Below the pieces are notes generated by a model, which had not been told where the DNA came from, made no database searches, and saw only the letters and a program-made list of their open reading frames with translations. A stretch of 64,000 bases of DNA, taken from positions 1 through 64,000 of the forward strand of contig CAIOSO010000091.1 of assembly GCA_903860985.1 (NCBI GenBank), in the 5' to 3' direction. The translations under genes were made by a program, and so were the position numbers. This document shows positions 10,888-21,468 of this stretch, one piece after another. Position 1 is the stretch's first letter, and each line of letters starts with the position of its first letter. The DNA is from an uncultured Flavobacteriales bacterium. GTDB taxonomy: Bacteria > Bacteroidota > Bacteroidia > Flavobacteriales_D > Crocinitomicaceae.

Positions 10888-11004
10888 TTAACCTTGACGT
10901 TGTTTTAATTTCGGATTCTTTTTGTTAATTACGTAAACTCTTCCTTTACGTTTAACAATCTTGCAATCTGCAGTTCTCTTTTTTACTGATGCTCTGACTT
11001 TCAT
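10888..11004 (-). CDS. rpmJ: 50S ribosomal protein L36, zinc-free form
   Basis: Too short for the ORF track; found by reading the gap between infA and rpsM. The 38-residue product runs from [14 protein letters not shown] to NPKLKQRQG and has the length and ends of L36. Zinc-binding L36 has three Cys and one His; here only the Cys at residue 14 remains, so this is the form that does not bind zinc. It starts 12 bp after the infA stop. Confidence 0.96.
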   Translation of the reverse strand: MKVRASVKKRTADCKIVKRKGRVYVINKKNPKLKQRQG

Positions 11005-11016
11005 TTCTTCAATTTA

Positions 11017-11235
11017 TTATTTGTATCTAAATGATATTCTTCCTTTTGATAAATCATATGGAGACATTTCTACTTTCACACGATCTCCAGGAAGAATTTT
11101 AATATAAAACATTCTCATTTTTCCCGAAATGTGTGCCGTAATGACGTGCCCATTTTCTAACTCAACTCTAAACATTGCATTAGGCAATGCTTCGAGTATT
11201 GTTCCATCTTGTTCTATTGATGATTGTTTAGCCAT
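11017..11235 (-). CDS. infA: Translation initiation factor IF-1
   Basis: A 72-residue S1/OB-fold protein that binds the A site of the 30S subunit during initiation. [19 protein letters not shown] and the C-terminal [15 protein letters not shown] match IF-1. The ORF-track start at 11265 adds 10 residues that overlap secY; the ATG at 11235 gives the usual 72 residues and sits 4 bp after the secY stop. There is no map or adk gene between secY and infA. Confidence 0.97.
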   Translation of the reverse strand: MAKQSSIEQDGTILEALPNAMFRVELENGHVITAHISGKMRMFYIKILPGDRVKVEMSPYDLSKGRISFRYK

Positions 11236-11239
11236 AATA

Positions 11240-12589
11240 TTACATTCCGGAAAATTCGTTTGCACCTCTACGACCTCTAACTCTTGTTCCGTCCATAAGG
11301 GTGTCCATATTTCTATTTAATTGGTAAGTTTCAATTTGTTGTAATGTATCCAGTACTACCCCAACCATGATAAGAATGGAAGTTCCACCAAAGAACATTG
11401 CAAAACCATCATTCACTCCAGCAAGTTTAGCAACTGCAGGAAGAACAGCAATTAAGGCAAGGAAAAGTGATCCTGGGAAAGTAATACGAGAAACAACAGA
11501 GTCAATGTGTTCAGCTGTTTCTTCACCCGGACGCACACCTGGTACAAATCCACCACTTTTTTTCAAGTCATCCGCAATTTTACTTGGATTGATCATGATA
11601 GCAGTATAGAAGTAAGTAAAGACAATAATTAAAGTGCAAAGCAAAAGGTTGTAACCGAATCCGTAAGGATCACCTAGTGTTTGTTGTAAAAATCCACCGT
11701 CACCTTTTCCACCTGTCGCGCTAGAATACACCATCATTGGAATAGTCATAATCGCTTGAGCGAAGATAATTGGCATTACCCCACTAGCGTTTACTTTGAT
11801 TGGAAGATAATTTCTAGCTCCGTTGACATCTTCAGCAGCACGAGCTCCGGCAATTCGTTTTGCCGTATTCAGCGGAATGCGACGAACACCTTGAACAATC
11901 AATATGGTTACAAGAATAATCAGCATAAAGAAGACCACTTCTAAAACCAAACGGATTAAATTACCTGCTTCGACAGATTTACCGAACTCAGCGAAAAACG
12001 CACCTGGCAAACGAGAGAGAATTCCAACGGTAATTAATAAAGAAACACCATTACCAATTCCTTTTTCCGTGATTCTTTCACCCAACCAAACAGCAAACAT
12101 CGAGCCTGCAATAAGAATTAAGATCGTTTGAGTCCACCAAAATGTTGACGCATCCGCAGGCATTGCTTGCTTTTGATCAACATATAACGATAAATAACTC
12201 GGCGCTTGAAGTGCACAAATGATAATCGTTAGGATTCTTGTGTAATTGTTAATTTGTTTACGGCCGGACTCCCCTTCATTTTGCATTTTCTGAACAGCTG
12301 GAACAGCCATTCCTAATAGTTGCATAATGATGGAAGCACTGATATAGGGCATGATACCTAATGCCATAATAGAAGCATGTGTAAATCCACCGCCAGAAAA
12401 TACGGACAATAATGTCTCCAATAAATTTTGGTCGCTACTTTTGGTTGTTAATGCCTCGTAATTTACACCGGGAATGATGACAAATGACCCGATTCTGTAA
12501 ACAAGTATCAGTCCCAAGGTCAAAAGAATACGCTTACGTAGTTCCTCTACCTTCCAAATGTTTTGAATATTTTGTATAAATCGTTTCAT
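11240..12589 (-). CDS. secY: Preprotein translocase channel subunit SecY
   Basis: A 449-residue protein with ten predicted membrane segments forming the Sec channel. Recognisable parts are [17 protein letters not shown] (second membrane segment), [17 protein letters not shown] and the cytoplasmic loop [13 protein letters not shown], which contacts SecA and the ribosome. It follows rplO by 20 bp as in the spc operon. secG is elsewhere in the window. Confidence 0.98.
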   Translation of the reverse strand: MKRFIQNIQNIWKVEELRKRILLTLGLILVYRIGSFVIIPGVNYEALTTKSSDQNLLETLLSVFSGGGFTHASIMALGIMPYISASIIMQLLGMAVPAVQKMQNEGESGRKQINNYTRILTIIICALQAPSYLSLYVDQKQAMPADASTFWWTQTILILIAGSMFAVWLGERITEKGIGNGVSLLITVGILSRLPGAFFAEFGKSVEAGNLIRLVLEVVFFMLIILVTILIVQGVRRIPLNTAKRIAGARAAEDVNGARNYLPIKVNASGVMPIIFAQAIMTIPMMVYSSATGGKGDGGFLQQTLGDPYGFGYNLLLCTLIIVFTYFYTAIMINPSKIADDLKKSGGFVPGVRPGEETAEHIDSVVSRITFPGSLFLALIAVLPAVAKLAGVNDGFAMFFGGTSILIMVGVVLDTLQQIETYQLNRNMDTLMDGTRVRGRRGANEFSGM

Positions 12590-12609
12590 TTAAGAGCGTG
12601 CAAAGATAG

Positions 12610-13056
12610 TTAGATTTTATTACATGTACCACCCTGAGCTTCAATTGCTGCGATAGCAGTTGTTGAGAACCCATTAGCGGAGATGCTTACTTTCGATTTC
12701 AACTCACCTCTTCCAAGAACTTTAACAAGTTCATTGTTAGATAGTAGGCCATTCGCTTTTAACACTTCTGGAGTAATATCAACGATACCTTTAACAGCTG
12801 CTAAATTTTCGATAATATCCAAGTTAATTGCTTTGTACTCTACACGGTTGATGTTTTTGAAACCAAACTTAGGAACACGACGTTGCAAAGGCATTTGTCC
12901 ACCTTCAAAACCAATTTTAGTTTTGTAACCTGAACGAGACTTTGCTCCTTTGTGTCCACGTGTTGACGTTCCTCCGTGACCAGAACCTTGTCCGCGAGCG
13001 ATACGTTTTACTTTTTTTACTGAACCTGAAGCAGGTGTTAGTTTATGTAATTCCAT
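12610..13056 (-). CDS. rplO: 50S ribosomal protein L15
   Basis: A 148-residue L15 of normal length. The glycine- and arginine-rich N-terminus (RIARGQGSGHGGTSTRGHKG) threads into 23S rRNA and the globular C-terminus follows from about residue 70. It sits between rpmD and secY. Confidence 0.98.
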   Translation of the reverse strand: MELHKLTPASGSVKKVKRIARGQGSGHGGTSTRGHKGAKSRSGYKTKIGFEGGQMPLQRRVPKFGFKNINRVEYKAINLDIIENLAAVKGIVDITPEVLKANGLLSNNELVKVLGRGELKSKVSISANGFSTTAIAAIEAQGGTCNKI

Positions 13057-13073
13057 TTTTCTTCGACTGAATA

Positions 13074-13250
13074 TTAATCCACTACTTGAATAAGGTGTTT
13101 CACCTTATTCACCATTCCCATTATTTGAGGTGTTACCTCTTTTTCTACAACTTGGTTCAAGCGGCGAAAACCTAGCGCAATAATTGTTGCTTTTTGATCA
13201 GCTGGACGTTTAATCGCACTTCTTACTTGTTTAATTTTAATCGTTTCCAT
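13074..13250 (-). CDS. rpmD: 50S ribosomal protein L30
   Basis: Absent from the ORF track because it is short. The 58-residue product begins METIKIKQVRSAIKRP, has ALGFRRLNQVVEKEVTP and ends VKHLIQVVD, matching L30. It lies 10 bp after rpsE and 17 bp before rplO, its normal place in the spc operon. Confidence 0.96.
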   Translation of the reverse strand: METIKIKQVRSAIKRPADQKATIIALGFRRLNQVVEKEVTPQIMGMVNKVKHLIQVVD

Positions 13251-13260
13251 TTGCTAAATA

Positions 13261-13779
13261 TTAACCGTTGAATACTTTATCTAATGAAATTCCTCTTTGA
13301 CGCGCAACAGCTACAGCATCACGCATGTGTGATAATGCATCTATCGTTGCTTTAACAACATTGTGCGGATTAGAAGAACCCTGTGATTTTGCAAGTACGT
13401 TATGAATACCAACACTTTCCAATACAGCGCGCATCGCACCACCTGCGATTACTCCTGTACCTTCTGTTGCTGGTTTCAACAATACTTCAGCACCACCATA
13501 TTTGCCTTTTTGAGCGTGAGGTACAGTACCTCTTAGGATTGGAACTTTAATTAAATTCTTTTTCGCATCGTCAATTCCTTTTGCAATCGCTTCAGTAACT
13601 TCCTTTGCTTTTCCAAGTCCATGACCAACAACACCGTGTTCATCACCAACAACTACGATCGCTGAAAAACTAAATGTACGTCCACCTTTAGTAACTTTCG
13701 TCACACGGTTTACAGATACAAGTTTGTCTTTTAACTCGATATCTGCTGATTTTACTCTATTCACTGTTTGAGCTGCCAT
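13261..13779 (-). CDS. rpsE: 30S ribosomal protein S5
   Basis: A 172-residue S5 of normal length, near the mRNA entry tunnel and important for decoding accuracy. The N-terminal double-stranded RNA-binding fold has [18 protein letters not shown] and [11 protein letters not shown]; the C-terminal domain contains [15 protein letters not shown]. It starts 6 bp after rplR. Confidence 0.98.
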   Translation of the reverse strand: MAAQTVNRVKSADIELKDKLVSVNRVTKVTKGGRTFSFSAIVVVGDEHGVVGHGLGKAKEVTEAIAKGIDDAKKNLIKVPILRGTVPHAQKGKYGGAEVLLKPATEGTGVIAGGAMRAVLESVGIHNVLAKSQGSSNPHNVVKATIDALSHMRDAVAVARQRGISLDKVFNG

Positions 13780-13785
13780 TTCTTA

Positions 13786-14139
13786 TTAAAATTTAAGTCC
13801 ACCTTCTCGAGCTGAATCAGCCAAAGATTTAATTCTACCATGGTACAAGTAACCATTACGGTCAAAAACTACCTTTTCAATTCCTGCTTGCGCAGCTACT
13901 TCAGCAATTTTCTTACCTACAATAGAGGCTTGATTTACCTTGTTTGTTTTTTGAGCTTCTTCCAGTTTCAAAGAACCAGCTGAAGCCAATGTTTTTCCAG
14001 AGATATCATCTACCAACTGAGCATAAATTTGCTTGTTGCTTCTAAAAACTGTTAATCTTGGAATAGCTGTTGTTCCGAAAACTTTCTTACGAATTCTTCG
14101 CTTAATTTTAGCTCTTCTTAATACTTTATTTAGTGCCAT
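13786..14139 (-). CDS. rplR: 50S ribosomal protein L18
   Basis: A 117-residue L18 of normal length, which binds 5S rRNA in the central protuberance. It has the basic start [29 protein letters not shown] and the C-terminal [17 protein letters not shown]. Ten base pairs after rplF. Confidence 0.98.
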   Translation of the reverse strand: MALNKVLRRAKIKRRIRKKVFGTTAIPRLTVFRSNKQIYAQLVDDISGKTLASAGSLKLEEAQKTNKVNQASIVGKKIAEVAAQAGIEKVVFDRNGYLYHGRIKSLADSAREGGLKF

Positions 14140-14149
14140 AATCTACCTA

Positions 14150-14704
14150 TTATTTTTTACCTGCTGACTTACCAGCTTTTCTACGAATTTCTTCACCAAC
14201 GAAACGAATACCTTTTCCTTTGTATGGTTCAGGTTTTCTAAACGAACGAATTTTAGCTGCAACTTGACCTAACAATTGCTTGTCAAATGATTCAAGTGTT
14301 ACAACAGGAGCCTTTCCTTTTTCAGTCACTGTAGTTACCTTCACCTCATTCGGAACTTCCAAAATGATTGCGTGAGAGAATCCAAGTGCCAATTCTAAAA
14401 TTTGACCAGTTGCGTTCGCGCGGTAACCAACTCCAATGACTTCCATTTCTTTTTTCCATCCATCAGAAACTCCTGCGATCATGTTGTATACTAATGCACG
14501 GTATAAACCATGTTTAGAGCGATCATTTGGCGCATCAGACTGACGAGAAAATGTAATGACATTATCTTCGATGGTAACACCAACACACGCATCAATTGCT
14601 TGTGATAATTCACCTTTTTTCCCCTTAACCGTAATAACTGAATCTTTGAAAGTGACTTCAACGCCACTTACGATTGTTACCGGTGCTTTTCCAATTCTTG
14701 ACAT
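14150..14704 (-). CDS. rplF: 50S ribosomal protein L6
   Basis: A 184-residue L6 with two repeated L6 domains. It begins MSRIGKAPVTIVSGVEV and carries the C-terminal signature PEPYKGKGIRFVGEEIRRK. It contacts 23S rRNA helix 97 near the factor-binding site. Eleven base pairs after rpsH. Confidence 0.98.
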   Translation of the reverse strand: MSRIGKAPVTIVSGVEVTFKDSVITVKGKKGELSQAIDACVGVTIEDNVITFSRQSDAPNDRSKHGLYRALVYNMIAGVSDGWKKEMEVIGVGYRANATGQILELALGFSHAIILEVPNEVKVTTVTEKGKAPVVTLESFDKQLLGQVAAKIRSFRKPEPYKGKGIRFVGEEIRRKAGKSAGKK

Positions 14705-14715
14705 TTCTTAACTTT

Positions 14716-15114
14716 TTAATAAACGTAACAAAGGACTTCTCCACCTACATTCAGTTTGCGTGCTTCTTTGTCAGTAATAACTCCTTTCGAAGTAGAGACA
14801 ATAGCAATACCCAAACCATTTAATACACGAGGCATATCAACTGAACCACTGTATTTACGTAGTCCTGGACGTGATGCACGTTGCAATTTAGTAATGGCAG
14901 GAACACGAGTAGATTGATTGTATTTCAATGCAATTTTAATCGTTCCTTGCTTGTTATCATCTTCAAATTTGTAGTTGAGGATATAACCTTGGTCAAACAA
15001 TATTTGCGCCATGGCACGTTTTACGTTTGAACCAGGAATTTCCACCATTTTCAAACCTGCAGCACTCGCATTACGGATGCGTGTGAGAAAATCTGCTATC
15101 GGATCTGTATTCAT
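14716..15114 (-). CDS. rpsH: 30S ribosomal protein S8
   Basis: A 132-residue S8 of normal length. It begins [16 protein letters not shown] and carries the signature [18 protein letters not shown] near its C-terminus. It is a primary binder of the 16S central domain; in E. coli S8 represses the spc operon, but no matching leader can be recognised here. Confidence 0.98.
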   Translation of the reverse strand: MNTDPIADFLTRIRNASAAGLKMVEIPGSNVKRAMAQILFDQGYILNYKFEDDNKQGTIKIALKYNQSTRVPAITKLQRASRPGLRKYSGSVDMPRVLNGLGIAIVSTSKGVITDKEARKLNVGGEVLCYVY

Positions 15115-15136
15115 TTCTTCTGTGTTTTTTCTTTAA

Positions 15137-15451
15137 TTACCAACTTCCCTTTTTAACTCCTGGGATTTTTCCGGCCAAAGCCATTTCTCTAAAAGTTACC
15201 CTTGAGATACCGAATTGACGCATATACCCTCTTGGACGACCAGTTAATCCACAACGATTGTGCATTCTGATTTTGGAAGAGTTTGCAGGTAATTTTTGCA
15301 ATTGCATCATTGCATCCCATTTAGCTGTTTGCATATCTTCAGAAACTTCTGTCGATTTCAATACTTTCGTTAATTCAGCACGTTTCTTTTCGTATCGAGC
15401 AACTAACCTTTCTCTTTTGCGCTCACGCGCTTTCATTGATTCCTTTGCCAT
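15137..15451 (-). CDS. rpsN: 30S ribosomal protein S14, long zinc-free form
   Basis: A 104-residue S14 of the long class (E. coli type), beginning [20 protein letters not shown]. The C-terminal half has [20 protein letters not shown], where the short zinc-binding class carries CxxC pairs; only one Cys is present here, so no zinc site. Six base pairs after rplE. Confidence 0.97.
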   Translation of the reverse strand: MAKESMKARERKRERLVARYEKKRAELTKVLKSTEVSEDMQTAKWDAMMQLQKLPANSSKIRMHNRCGLTGRPRGYMRQFGISRVTFREMALAGKIPGVKKGSW

Positions 15452-15457
15452 TTCTTC

Positions 15458-16009
15458 TTATTTTTTAATAAATGGAAATCCAAATGCGTCTAACAATGCT
15501 TTCGCTTCTTCGTCACTAGCTGCTGAGGTAACAAACGTAATGTCCATACCTAAAATACGGTTTACTTTGTCAATATCAATTTCCGGGAAAATGATGTGTT
15601 CTTTCACTCCTAAGTTGAAGTTTCCACGACCATCAAATCCTTTTGGATTAATACCTCGGAAGTCACGTGTTCTTGGCAAAGCCACTGAAAGTAGACGATC
15701 TAAGAAGTCATACATTTTATCCCCACGTAGCGTAACTTTCGTTCCAATTGGCATTCCTTTACGTAATTTGAAGTTGGAGATATCCTTTTTGGACAAGGTA
15801 GTAATGGCTTTCTGACCAGCGATACGAGATAGATCGGCAGCAGCGCTATCGATTAATTTCTTATCAGCTACCGCATCACCCATTCCTTGGCTTAAAACGA
15901 TTTTCTCTAATTTCGGAACACTCATAACGGATTTATATCCGAAACGTTCCTGAAGCGTTTGCATAATCTCGCCTCTATACTTTTCTTTTAATCTTGGTGT
16001 GTAACTCAT
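15458..16009 (-). CDS. rplE: 50S ribosomal protein L5
   Basis: A 183-residue L5 of normal length, which binds 5S rRNA and contacts P-site tRNA. The signature region [13 protein letters not shown] is near residues 35-47 and the C-terminus contains [17 protein letters not shown]. Its ATG shares one base with the rplX stop (TAATG), so the pair is translationally coupled. Confidence 0.98.
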   Translation of the reverse strand: MSYTPRLKEKYRGEIMQTLQERFGYKSVMSVPKLEKIVLSQGMGDAVADKKLIDSAAADLSRIAGQKAITTLSKKDISNFKLRKGMPIGTKVTLRGDKMYDFLDRLLSVALPRTRDFRGINPKGFDGRGNFNLGVKEHIIFPEIDIDKVNRILGMDITFVTSAASDEEAKALLDAFGFPFIKK

Positions 16010-16323
16010 TATTTAATCACCTCCCCTGATTTCTTTGAATAACGAACTAATTTTCCTTTCTCGTCTTTACGACCGATGCGTGTTGCAATTCCACCTACAA
16101 CTACCATTAGGTTTGAGATATGAAGTGTTCCTTCTTTCTCTTCAATACCACCTTGTGGATTAGCTGCACTTGGCTTGTTGTGCTTTTTAATCATGTTTAC
16201 ACCTGATACAGTAGCACGCATTTTCTCGCGATCAATGTTAGAGATTTTCCCCTCTTGACCTTTGGATTCACCTGAAATCACTTTCACAGTGTCACCAACT
16301 TTAATGTGTAATTTCTTCTGCAT
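16009..16323 (-). CDS. rplX: 50S ribosomal protein L24
   Basis: A 104-residue L24 with an N-terminal KOW motif ([20 protein letters not shown]) that initiates 50S assembly. It continues with [19 protein letters not shown], typical of bacterial L24. The stop overlaps the rplE start by one base. Confidence 0.97.
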   Translation of the reverse strand: MQKKLHIKVGDTVKVISGESKGQEGKISNIDREKMRATVSGVNMIKKHNKPSAANPQGGIEEKEGTLHISNLMVVVGGIATRIGRKDEKGKLVRYSKKSGEVIK

Positions 16324-16333
16324 TTTTCAATAA

Positions 16334-16702
16334 TTATAACACCTCAGGTGCTAGTGAAACAATTTTCATGTAGTTATTCTCTCTCAATTCACGAGCAACT
16401 GGTCCGAAAATACGTGTACCTCTCATTTCACCACCTTGGTTTAAGATCACACAAGCGTTATCATCAAAACGGATGTAAGATCCATCTTGACGACGTATTT
16501 CTTTTTTCGTGCGAACAACTACTGCTTTCGCAACGGAACCTTTTTTCACTGCTCCGTTTGGCATAGCACTTTTTACAGTTACTACGATTTTGTCACCTAC
16601 GGAAGCATAACGTCTTCTCGTTCCGCCTAAAACTCGGATGCACAAGACTTCTTTGGCTCCTGAATTGTCTGCAACTGATAGTCTGGATTCTGTTTGTATC
16701 AT
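16334..16702 (-). CDS. rplN: 50S ribosomal protein L14
   Basis: A 122-residue L14 of exact family length. It begins [19 protein letters not shown] and has the signature region [18 protein letters not shown]. It forms an intersubunit bridge and the RsfS docking surface. Eight base pairs after rpsQ. Confidence 0.98.
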   Translation of the reverse strand: MIQTESRLSVADNSGAKEVLCIRVLGGTRRRYASVGDKIVVTVKSAMPNGAVKKGSVAKAVVVRTKKEIRRQDGSYIRFDDNACVILNQGGEMRGTRIFGPVARELRENNYMKIVSLAPEVL

Positions 16703-16710
16703 CTCTCCGG

Positions 16711-16977
16711 TTATTTAGCTCTTTCAACAATTTCTACTAATCTCCAGTTCTTTGATTTACTCAAAGGACGTGTTTCCATGATTTTCACAACGTCACCAAT
16801 GTGGCAATCGTTTGTTTCGTCATGTGCTACGAATTTAGTGGTCATTTTCACGAATTTCCCGTACTTCGGGTGCTTCACTTTACGTTCCACAGCAACTACG
16901 ATGGATTTCTCCATTTTGTTACTTGTAACGACACCAATTCTTTCTTTTCTTAAATTTCGATTTTCTTCCATGTTCAT
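16711..16977 (-). CDS. rpsQ: 30S ribosomal protein S17
   Basis: An 88-residue S17, an OB-fold 16S rRNA binder needed early in 30S assembly. It has [20 protein letters not shown] and the signature [18 protein letters not shown]. Two in-frame ATGs (16977 and 16971) precede the conserved part; either is possible. It follows rpmC. Confidence 0.96.
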   Translation of the reverse strand: MNMEENRNLRKERIGVVTSNKMEKSIVVAVERKVKHPKYGKFVKMTTKFVAHDETNDCHIGDVVKIMETRPLSKSKNWRLVEIVERAK

Positions 16978-16992
16978 TTTTTTAGTTCAAGC

Positions 16993-17187
16993 CTAAGCTT
17001 GATTTGAACGTTTTGTTAATTCTGTACTCAATCTTGCAACCGTTTTACGCATTGCTGTAATGCGTAATGGATTTTCAATTGGCGTCATTCGGTGAGTCAA
17101 TTTTAAATTAGACAATTGTCCTTTGACATCAATCAGACGATTTTTTAAATCCTCGTTCGATAGTTTATTGATTTCTTCTTGTTTCAT
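16993..17187 (-). CDS. rpmC: 50S ribosomal protein L29
   Basis: A 64-residue two-helix L29 of normal length, beginning MKQEEINKLSNEDLKNRL and ending with NPLRITAMRKTVARLST. It sits at the exit tunnel beside L23, near the docking site for trigger factor and SRP. Nine base pairs after rplP. Confidence 0.97.
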   Translation of the reverse strand: MKQEEINKLSNEDLKNRLIDVKGQLSNLKLTHRMTPIENPLRITAMRKTVARLSTELTKRSNQA

Positions 17188-17196
17188 GTTTCAATC

Positions 17197-17622
17197 TTAA
17201 ATTGGTAAAACATAATCGTTCCGAACAATGAATTTACACTTCACAGGTAACTTCTGTGCAGCTAAACGCATAGCTTCTTTAGCGATTTCGTAAGACACTC
17301 CGTCTGCTTCAAACATGATGCAACCCGGTTTAATCACTGCAACCCAGTGACTAGGAGCTCCCTTACCTTTACCCATACGTACTTCTGCTGGCTTAGAGGT
17401 CACCGGCTTGTCTGGGAATATTCGAATCCAAACTTTTCCTTCACGCTTCATGTATCGTGTAACGGCGATACGGGAAGCTTCAATTTGACGTGAAGTAATC
17501 CATCCTGGTTCCAAAGCCTTTAATCCGAAAGAACCAAACGCAATTGTCGAACCTCTGTGCGCCAATCCACGATTTCTTCCTTTCTGTACTCTTCTAAATT
17601 TTGTTCTTTTAGGCTGTAACAT
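17197..17622 (-). CDS. rplP: 50S ribosomal protein L16
   Basis: A 141-residue L16 with the N-terminal [19 protein letters not shown] and the signature region [19 protein letters not shown]. It helps organise the A site and binds 5S and 23S rRNA. Between rpsC and rpmC as in the S10 operon. Confidence 0.98.
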   Translation of the reverse strand: MLQPKRTKFRRVQKGRNRGLAHRGSTIAFGSFGLKALEPGWITSRQIEASRIAVTRYMKREGKVWIRIFPDKPVTSKPAEVRMGKGKGAPSHWVAVIKPGCIMFEADGVSYEIAKEAMRLAAQKLPVKCKFIVRNDYVLPI

Positions 17623-17647
17623 TTCCTGCTAATTTAACTGTCTCTAA

Positions 17648-18376
17648 TTATTTTTTCTTTCTCTTGAACGATGCAGGTTTGCGATCGCCGTTATTGTTGT
17701 TGTTATTTCCACCACCAGTTGCTACACCGATGTTTGGAGATAAGTCACGCTTACCATAAACTTCACCACGGCAAATCCAAACTTTGATACCCAAACGACC
17801 GTAAGTCGTATGTGCTTCAGCTAATGCATAGTCGATGTCAGCTCTAAAGGTATGAAGAGGTGTTCTACCATCTTTATACATTTCAGAACGTGCCATCTCT
17901 GCACCATTTAAACGTCCAGAAATTTTAATCTTAATTCCTTCTGCACCCATTCTCATAGTTCCTGCGATCGCCATTTTAATAGCGCGACGGAATGAGATAC
18001 GTGCTTCAAGTTGACGAGCAACTCCATCAGCCACTAAACGAGCATCCAATTCTGGACGTTTCACCTCGAAAATGTTGATTTGAATTTCTTTTTTCGTCAA
18101 TTTTTTCAACTCTTCTTTTAGTTTGTCAACCTCTTGACCACCTTTTCCAATGATTACTCCTGGACGAGCGGTGTTGATGGTAACTGTTACTAACTTCAAG
18201 GTGCGTTCGATGATGATTTTAGCAATGCTTGCTTTCGCCAATCGTGCGCTCAAATATTTACGGATTTGGTCGTCTTCTACAATTTTATCTTTGTAGTCCT
18301 TTCCTCCATACCAATTTGACTCCCATCCAGTGATGTAACCTAGTCTATTTCCAATTGGATTTGTCTTTTGTCCCAT
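17648..18376 (-). CDS. rpsC: 30S ribosomal protein S3
   Basis: A 242-residue S3: N-terminal KH type 2 domain with the GXXG loop in [14 protein letters not shown], then the S3 C-terminal domain with [18 protein letters not shown]. The protein ends in a poly-Asn stretch ([11 protein letters not shown]) followed by a basic KRKKK tail, a Bacteroidota-style extension. S3 lines the mRNA entry channel. Confidence 0.98.
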   Translation of the reverse strand: MGQKTNPIGNRLGYITGWESNWYGGKDYKDKIVEDDQIRKYLSARLAKASIAKIIIERTLKLVTVTINTARPGVIIGKGGQEVDKLKEELKKLTKKEIQINIFEVKRPELDARLVADGVARQLEARISFRRAIKMAIAGTMRMGAEGIKIKISGRLNGAEMARSEMYKDGRTPLHTFRADIDYALAEAHTTYGRLGIKVWICRGEVYGKRDLSPNIGVATGGGNNNNNNGDRKPASFKRKKK

Positions 18377-18385
18377 TTCTTAAAC

Positions 18386-18781
18386 TTATTTAGTACCGTC
18401 AACTACGATCGTAACGTGGTTCGATCTTTTTCTAATTCTGTGTGCTCTTCCTTGCGGTGCAGGTTGAATTCTCTTCAACATTGTTCCTCCACCAACTTCA
18501 ACTCGGCTAACAACCAACTTTTCTTGACTAATGTCAGAACCTTCGTTTTTTGTTTCCCAGTTGGCAATTGCAGAACGCAATAACTTCCCTAGGCTTGTCG
18601 AAGCAACTTTTCCATTGAACTGCAAAATGTTCAATGCTTTATTGACTTCAACTCCGCGAATTAAATCAGCAACTAATCTCATCTTACGAGGAGAGATTCC
18701 CGAATTATTCAAATGCGCAATCGCAATTGATTTCTTGTTTTCTTTAAGCTGTTCAGCTCTTAAGCGTTTTCTGGCTCCCAT
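18386..18781 (-). CDS. rplV: 50S ribosomal protein L22
   Basis: A 131-residue L22, with the conserved [18 protein letters not shown] and the tunnel-lining hairpin ending in [16 protein letters not shown]. The hairpin lines the peptide exit tunnel and is where macrolide-resistance mutations map in other bacteria. Between rpsS and rpsC. Confidence 0.98.
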   Translation of the reverse strand: MGARKRLRAEQLKENKKSIAIAHLNNSGISPRKMRLVADLIRGVEVNKALNILQFNGKVASTSLGKLLRSAIANWETKNEGSDISQEKLVVSRVEVGGGTMLKRIQPAPQGRAHRIRKRSNHVTIVVDGTK

Positions 18782-18795
18782 GACTGCTTTAAATC

Positions 18796-19074
18796 TTAAC
18801 GTTTCTTATCTTTTTTATTTCCACCATGCCCGCGGAAATTACGGGTAGGGGAGAACTCTCCTAATTTGTGACCAACCATATTTTCAGTTGCATATACCGG
18901 AATAAATTTGTTTCCGTTGTGAACTGCGAAGGTTAATCCAACAAATTCAGGTGTAATTGTAGACGCTCGAGACCAAGTTTTAATTACAGCCTTGCTGCTT
19001 GCAGCTTGAGCATCGTCAACTCTTTTCATTAATTTATAATGAACGAATGGCGGTTTCTTTAATGAACGACTCAT
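18796..19074 (-). CDS. rpsS: 30S ribosomal protein S19
   Basis: A 92-residue S19 of family length, beginning [19 protein letters not shown] and carrying [19 protein letters not shown], the S19 signature. It works with S13 in the 30S head. It starts 3 bp after rplB. Confidence 0.98.
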   Translation of the reverse strand: MSRSLKKPPFVHYKLMKRVDDAQAASSKAVIKTWSRASTITPEFVGLTFAVHNGNKFIPVYATENMVGHKLGEFSPTRNFRGHGGNKKDKKR

Positions 19075-19077
19075 ATC

Positions 19078-19902
19078 CTATTTTTTTCTTCTTTCTACAA
19101 TAAACTTATCAGAATACTTGCTTTTGGATCTTGTTTTAAATCCTTTAGCAGGCATACCATTTCTTGATCTAGGGTGTCCTCCAGAATTTCTTCCTTCACC
19201 ACCACCCATCGGGTGATCAACAGGGTTCATAACCACTCCACGAACACGTGGACGGCGTCCTAACCATCTTGAACGACCAGCTTTTCCAGATACAACTAAG
19301 TTGTGTTCAGAATTTGAAACAGAACCAATAGTCGCTAAACAAGTAGTTAAAATCATTCGCGTTTCACCTGAAGGCATTTTGATGATGGCATATTTACCAT
19401 CTCTTGCGTTCAATTGCGCGTATGTTCCAGCTCCTCTTGCGATGATTCCTCCAGCTCCTGGTTTCAATTCGATGTTGTGAATCACAGTTCCTAACGGAAC
19501 ATCAGATAAATACATCGCATGACCAACATTTGGTGTAGCGCTTTTACCGGCTAAAACTTGATCTCCTACTTTCAATCCAGTTGGAGCGATAATGTATCGT
19601 TTCTCCCCATCTGCATAAAACAAAAGAGCAATATTCGCTGTTCTGTTTGGATCGTATTCAATCGTTTTTACCGTTGCAGGAATGTCAAACTTGTTACGTT
19701 TGAAATCAATGATACGATATTTTTGTTTATGACCACCACCTAAGTAGCGCATTGTCATGCGACCGTCGTTATTACGACCACCGCTTTTTTTCATACTGGA
19801 AACCAAGCTTTTTTCAGGTGAAGAAGCTGTAATTTCAGCGAACTCCATAGCCACTTTATGACGTTGACCTGGTGTTGTTGGTTTGAATTTTTTAAGACTC
19901 AT
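19078..19902 (-). CDS. rplB: 50S ribosomal protein L2
   Basis: A 274-residue L2 of normal length. The OB-fold and SH3-like domains are followed by the conserved C-terminal region [19 protein letters not shown], which includes the His needed for peptidyl-transferase assembly in E. coli L2. It lies 9 bp after rplW. Confidence 0.98.
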   Translation of the reverse strand: MSLKKFKPTTPGQRHKVAMEFAEITASSPEKSLVSSMKKSGGRNNDGRMTMRYLGGGHKQKYRIIDFKRNKFDIPATVKTIEYDPNRTANIALLFYADGEKRYIIAPTGLKVGDQVLAGKSATPNVGHAMYLSDVPLGTVIHNIELKPGAGGIIARGAGTYAQLNARDGKYAIIKMPSGETRMILTTCLATIGSVSNSEHNLVVSGKAGRSRWLGRRPRVRGVVMNPVDHPMGGGEGRNSGGHPRSRNGMPAKGFKTRSKSKYSDKFIVERRKK

Positions 19903-19911
19903 GGTTGAACA

Positions 19912-20208
19912 TTAATAATTGTTAAATAAATCAATGGTTTCACCATCTGCTACGGTTACGACAGCCTTTTTCCATTGTTTGCTTTTCTGTTCAACAATGC
20001 CTTTATTGGTGTACTTCACAGAGGATTTACCACCACCATAATTTAATGTATGAACATCTGTGACATGTACTCCATACACCTTCTCGATGGCGTTTTTAAT
20101 CTCAATTTTATTAGCCGTACGAGTCACCTCAAAAGTAAAGCGATTAAATCGCTCACTTTGTAAAGTTGCTTTCTCCGTAATGATCGGCTTTCTAATAATT
20201 GTATGCAT
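19912..20208 (-). CDS. rplW: 50S ribosomal protein L23
   Basis: A 98-residue L23, beginning MHTIIRKPIITEKATLQSE and carrying the long loop with ANKIEIKNAIEKVYGVHV. It surrounds the peptide exit tunnel and docks trigger factor, whose gene is at 51078. It starts 5 bp after rplD. Confidence 0.97.
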   Translation of the reverse strand: MHTIIRKPIITEKATLQSERFNRFTFEVTRTANKIEIKNAIEKVYGVHVTDVHTLNYGGGKSSVKYTNKGIVEQKSKQWKKAVVTVADGETIDLFNNY

Positions 20209-20213
20209 AACGT

Positions 20214-20837
20214 TTAGTTAAGAATAGTTTGAATTTTATCTATTGAGCTTGCAGCCAAGACAACTTTCCCAGCATTTAACACATCGAATGTATTAAATGA
20301 GTCTGCTGTTACGACTTTCACTCTTCCAAGGTTACGTGCCGCTAAGTATACGTTGTCTGTTTTCTCTCCAAGAATCAACAATACTTTTTGGTTTTCAAGT
20401 TTCAATGAGGTTAATAAGGTTTTGAAGTCTTTTGTTTTTGCATTCAAATTCAAATCTTCAATAATCATTAATCCATCATTCTTCGCTTTAAACGAGAAAG
20501 CTGATTTACGTGCAAGACGTTTCAATTTCACGTTTAATTTAAAGTGGTAATTTCTTGGGCGAGGTCCGAAGATACGTCCACCCCCAACACGTGTACCAGA
20601 TTTTGCACTACCCGCACGAGCACCACCCGTACCTTTTTGCTTTTTCAACTTTCTAGTTGATCCAGCAATCTCGGCACGTTCTTTTGATTTGTGCGTTCCT
20701 TGACGACGGTTCGCCAAGTGTTGTTTTACATCCAAGTAAATGGCGTGGTTGTTTGGTTCGATTCCAAAAACCTCCTCTGAAAGTGTTACTGACTTCGCAG
20801 TAGCTACTCCTTTTGAATCGTATATTTTCAGTTTCAT
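20214..20837 (-). CDS. rplD: 50S ribosomal protein L4
   Basis: A 207-residue L4. The extended loop that reaches into the exit tunnel is visible as KLKKQKGTGGARAGSAKSG followed by GGGRIFGPRPRNY. In E. coli L4 represses the S10 operon; here that segment is internal to a longer operon and no leader is seen. The start shares one base with the rplC stop. Confidence 0.97.
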   Translation of the reverse strand: MKLKIYDSKGVATAKSVTLSEEVFGIEPNNHAIYLDVKQHLANRRQGTHKSKERAEIAGSTRKLKKQKGTGGARAGSAKSGTRVGGGRIFGPRPRNYHFKLNVKLKRLARKSAFSFKAKNDGLMIIEDLNLNAKTKDFKTLLTSLKLENQKVLLILGEKTDNVYLAARNLGRVKVVTADSFNTFDVLNAGKVVLAASSIDKIQTILN

Positions 20838-21451
20838 TACTTGTTAATTGTTACAGTTGAACCTTTTGCACCTGGAATCGACCCTTTAATGATCACTAAA
20901 TTCTTTTCTGCAATTACCTTTAACACTTGAAGGTTTGAAGCCAATCTTCTCTTGTTTCCCATTTGTCCAGCCATTCGCATACCTTTAAATACACGAGCTG
21001 GATAAGAACAAGCTCCAATTGAACCTGGTGCACGAAGTCTGTTATGCTGACCGTGAGTCGCTTGACCAACCCCAGCAAATCCATGCCTTCTAACTACCCC
21101 TTGGAATCCTTTTCCTTTAGAGGTTCCAATAACATCAACAAATTCTCCTTCTTCGAAAATGTCGACTAAAACAGTATCTCCTAATGTTGCTTGATCGAAT
21201 CCTTTGAATTCAACCAACTTCGCTTTTGGAGAAGTGTTCGCTTTTTTGAAATGGCCTTTCAATGCATTCGGAGTATTCTTTTCTTTCTTCTCTCCGAAGC
21301 CTAACTGAACTGCTTCGTAACCATCTCTGTCTTGTGTTTTTATTTGGGTCACAACACAAGGACCAGCTTCAATAACCGTGCATGGTAAAGATTTACCCTC
21401 GGCACTATAGATGCTAGTCATCCCGATTTTACGTCCAATAATTCCTGGCAT
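20837..21451 (-). CDS. rplC: 50S ribosomal protein L3
   Basis: A 204-residue L3, beginning [19 protein letters not shown] and with the loop [20 protein letters not shown] that reaches the peptidyl-transferase centre. It carries the Gln (GQATHGQ) that PrmB methylates in E. coli; whether that happens here is unknown. It follows rpsJ by 17 bp. Confidence 0.98.
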   Translation of the reverse strand: MPGIIGRKIGMTSIYSAEGKSLPCTVIEAGPCVVTQIKTQDRDGYEAVQLGFGEKKEKNTPNALKGHFKKANTSPKAKLVEFKGFDQATLGDTVLVDIFEEGEFVDVIGTSKGKGFQGVVRRHGFAGVGQATHGQHNRLRAPGSIGACSYPARVFKGMRMAGQMGNKRRLASNLQVLKVIAEKNLVIIKGSIPGAKGSTVTINK

Positions 21452-21468
21452 ATACTAGTTGTTAAAAA

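Noticed and set aside
15258-15815. Plus-strand ORF of 185 residues opposite rpsN and rplE
   Set aside because: Shadow of two certain ribosomal protein genes; no promoter or recognisable protein features.
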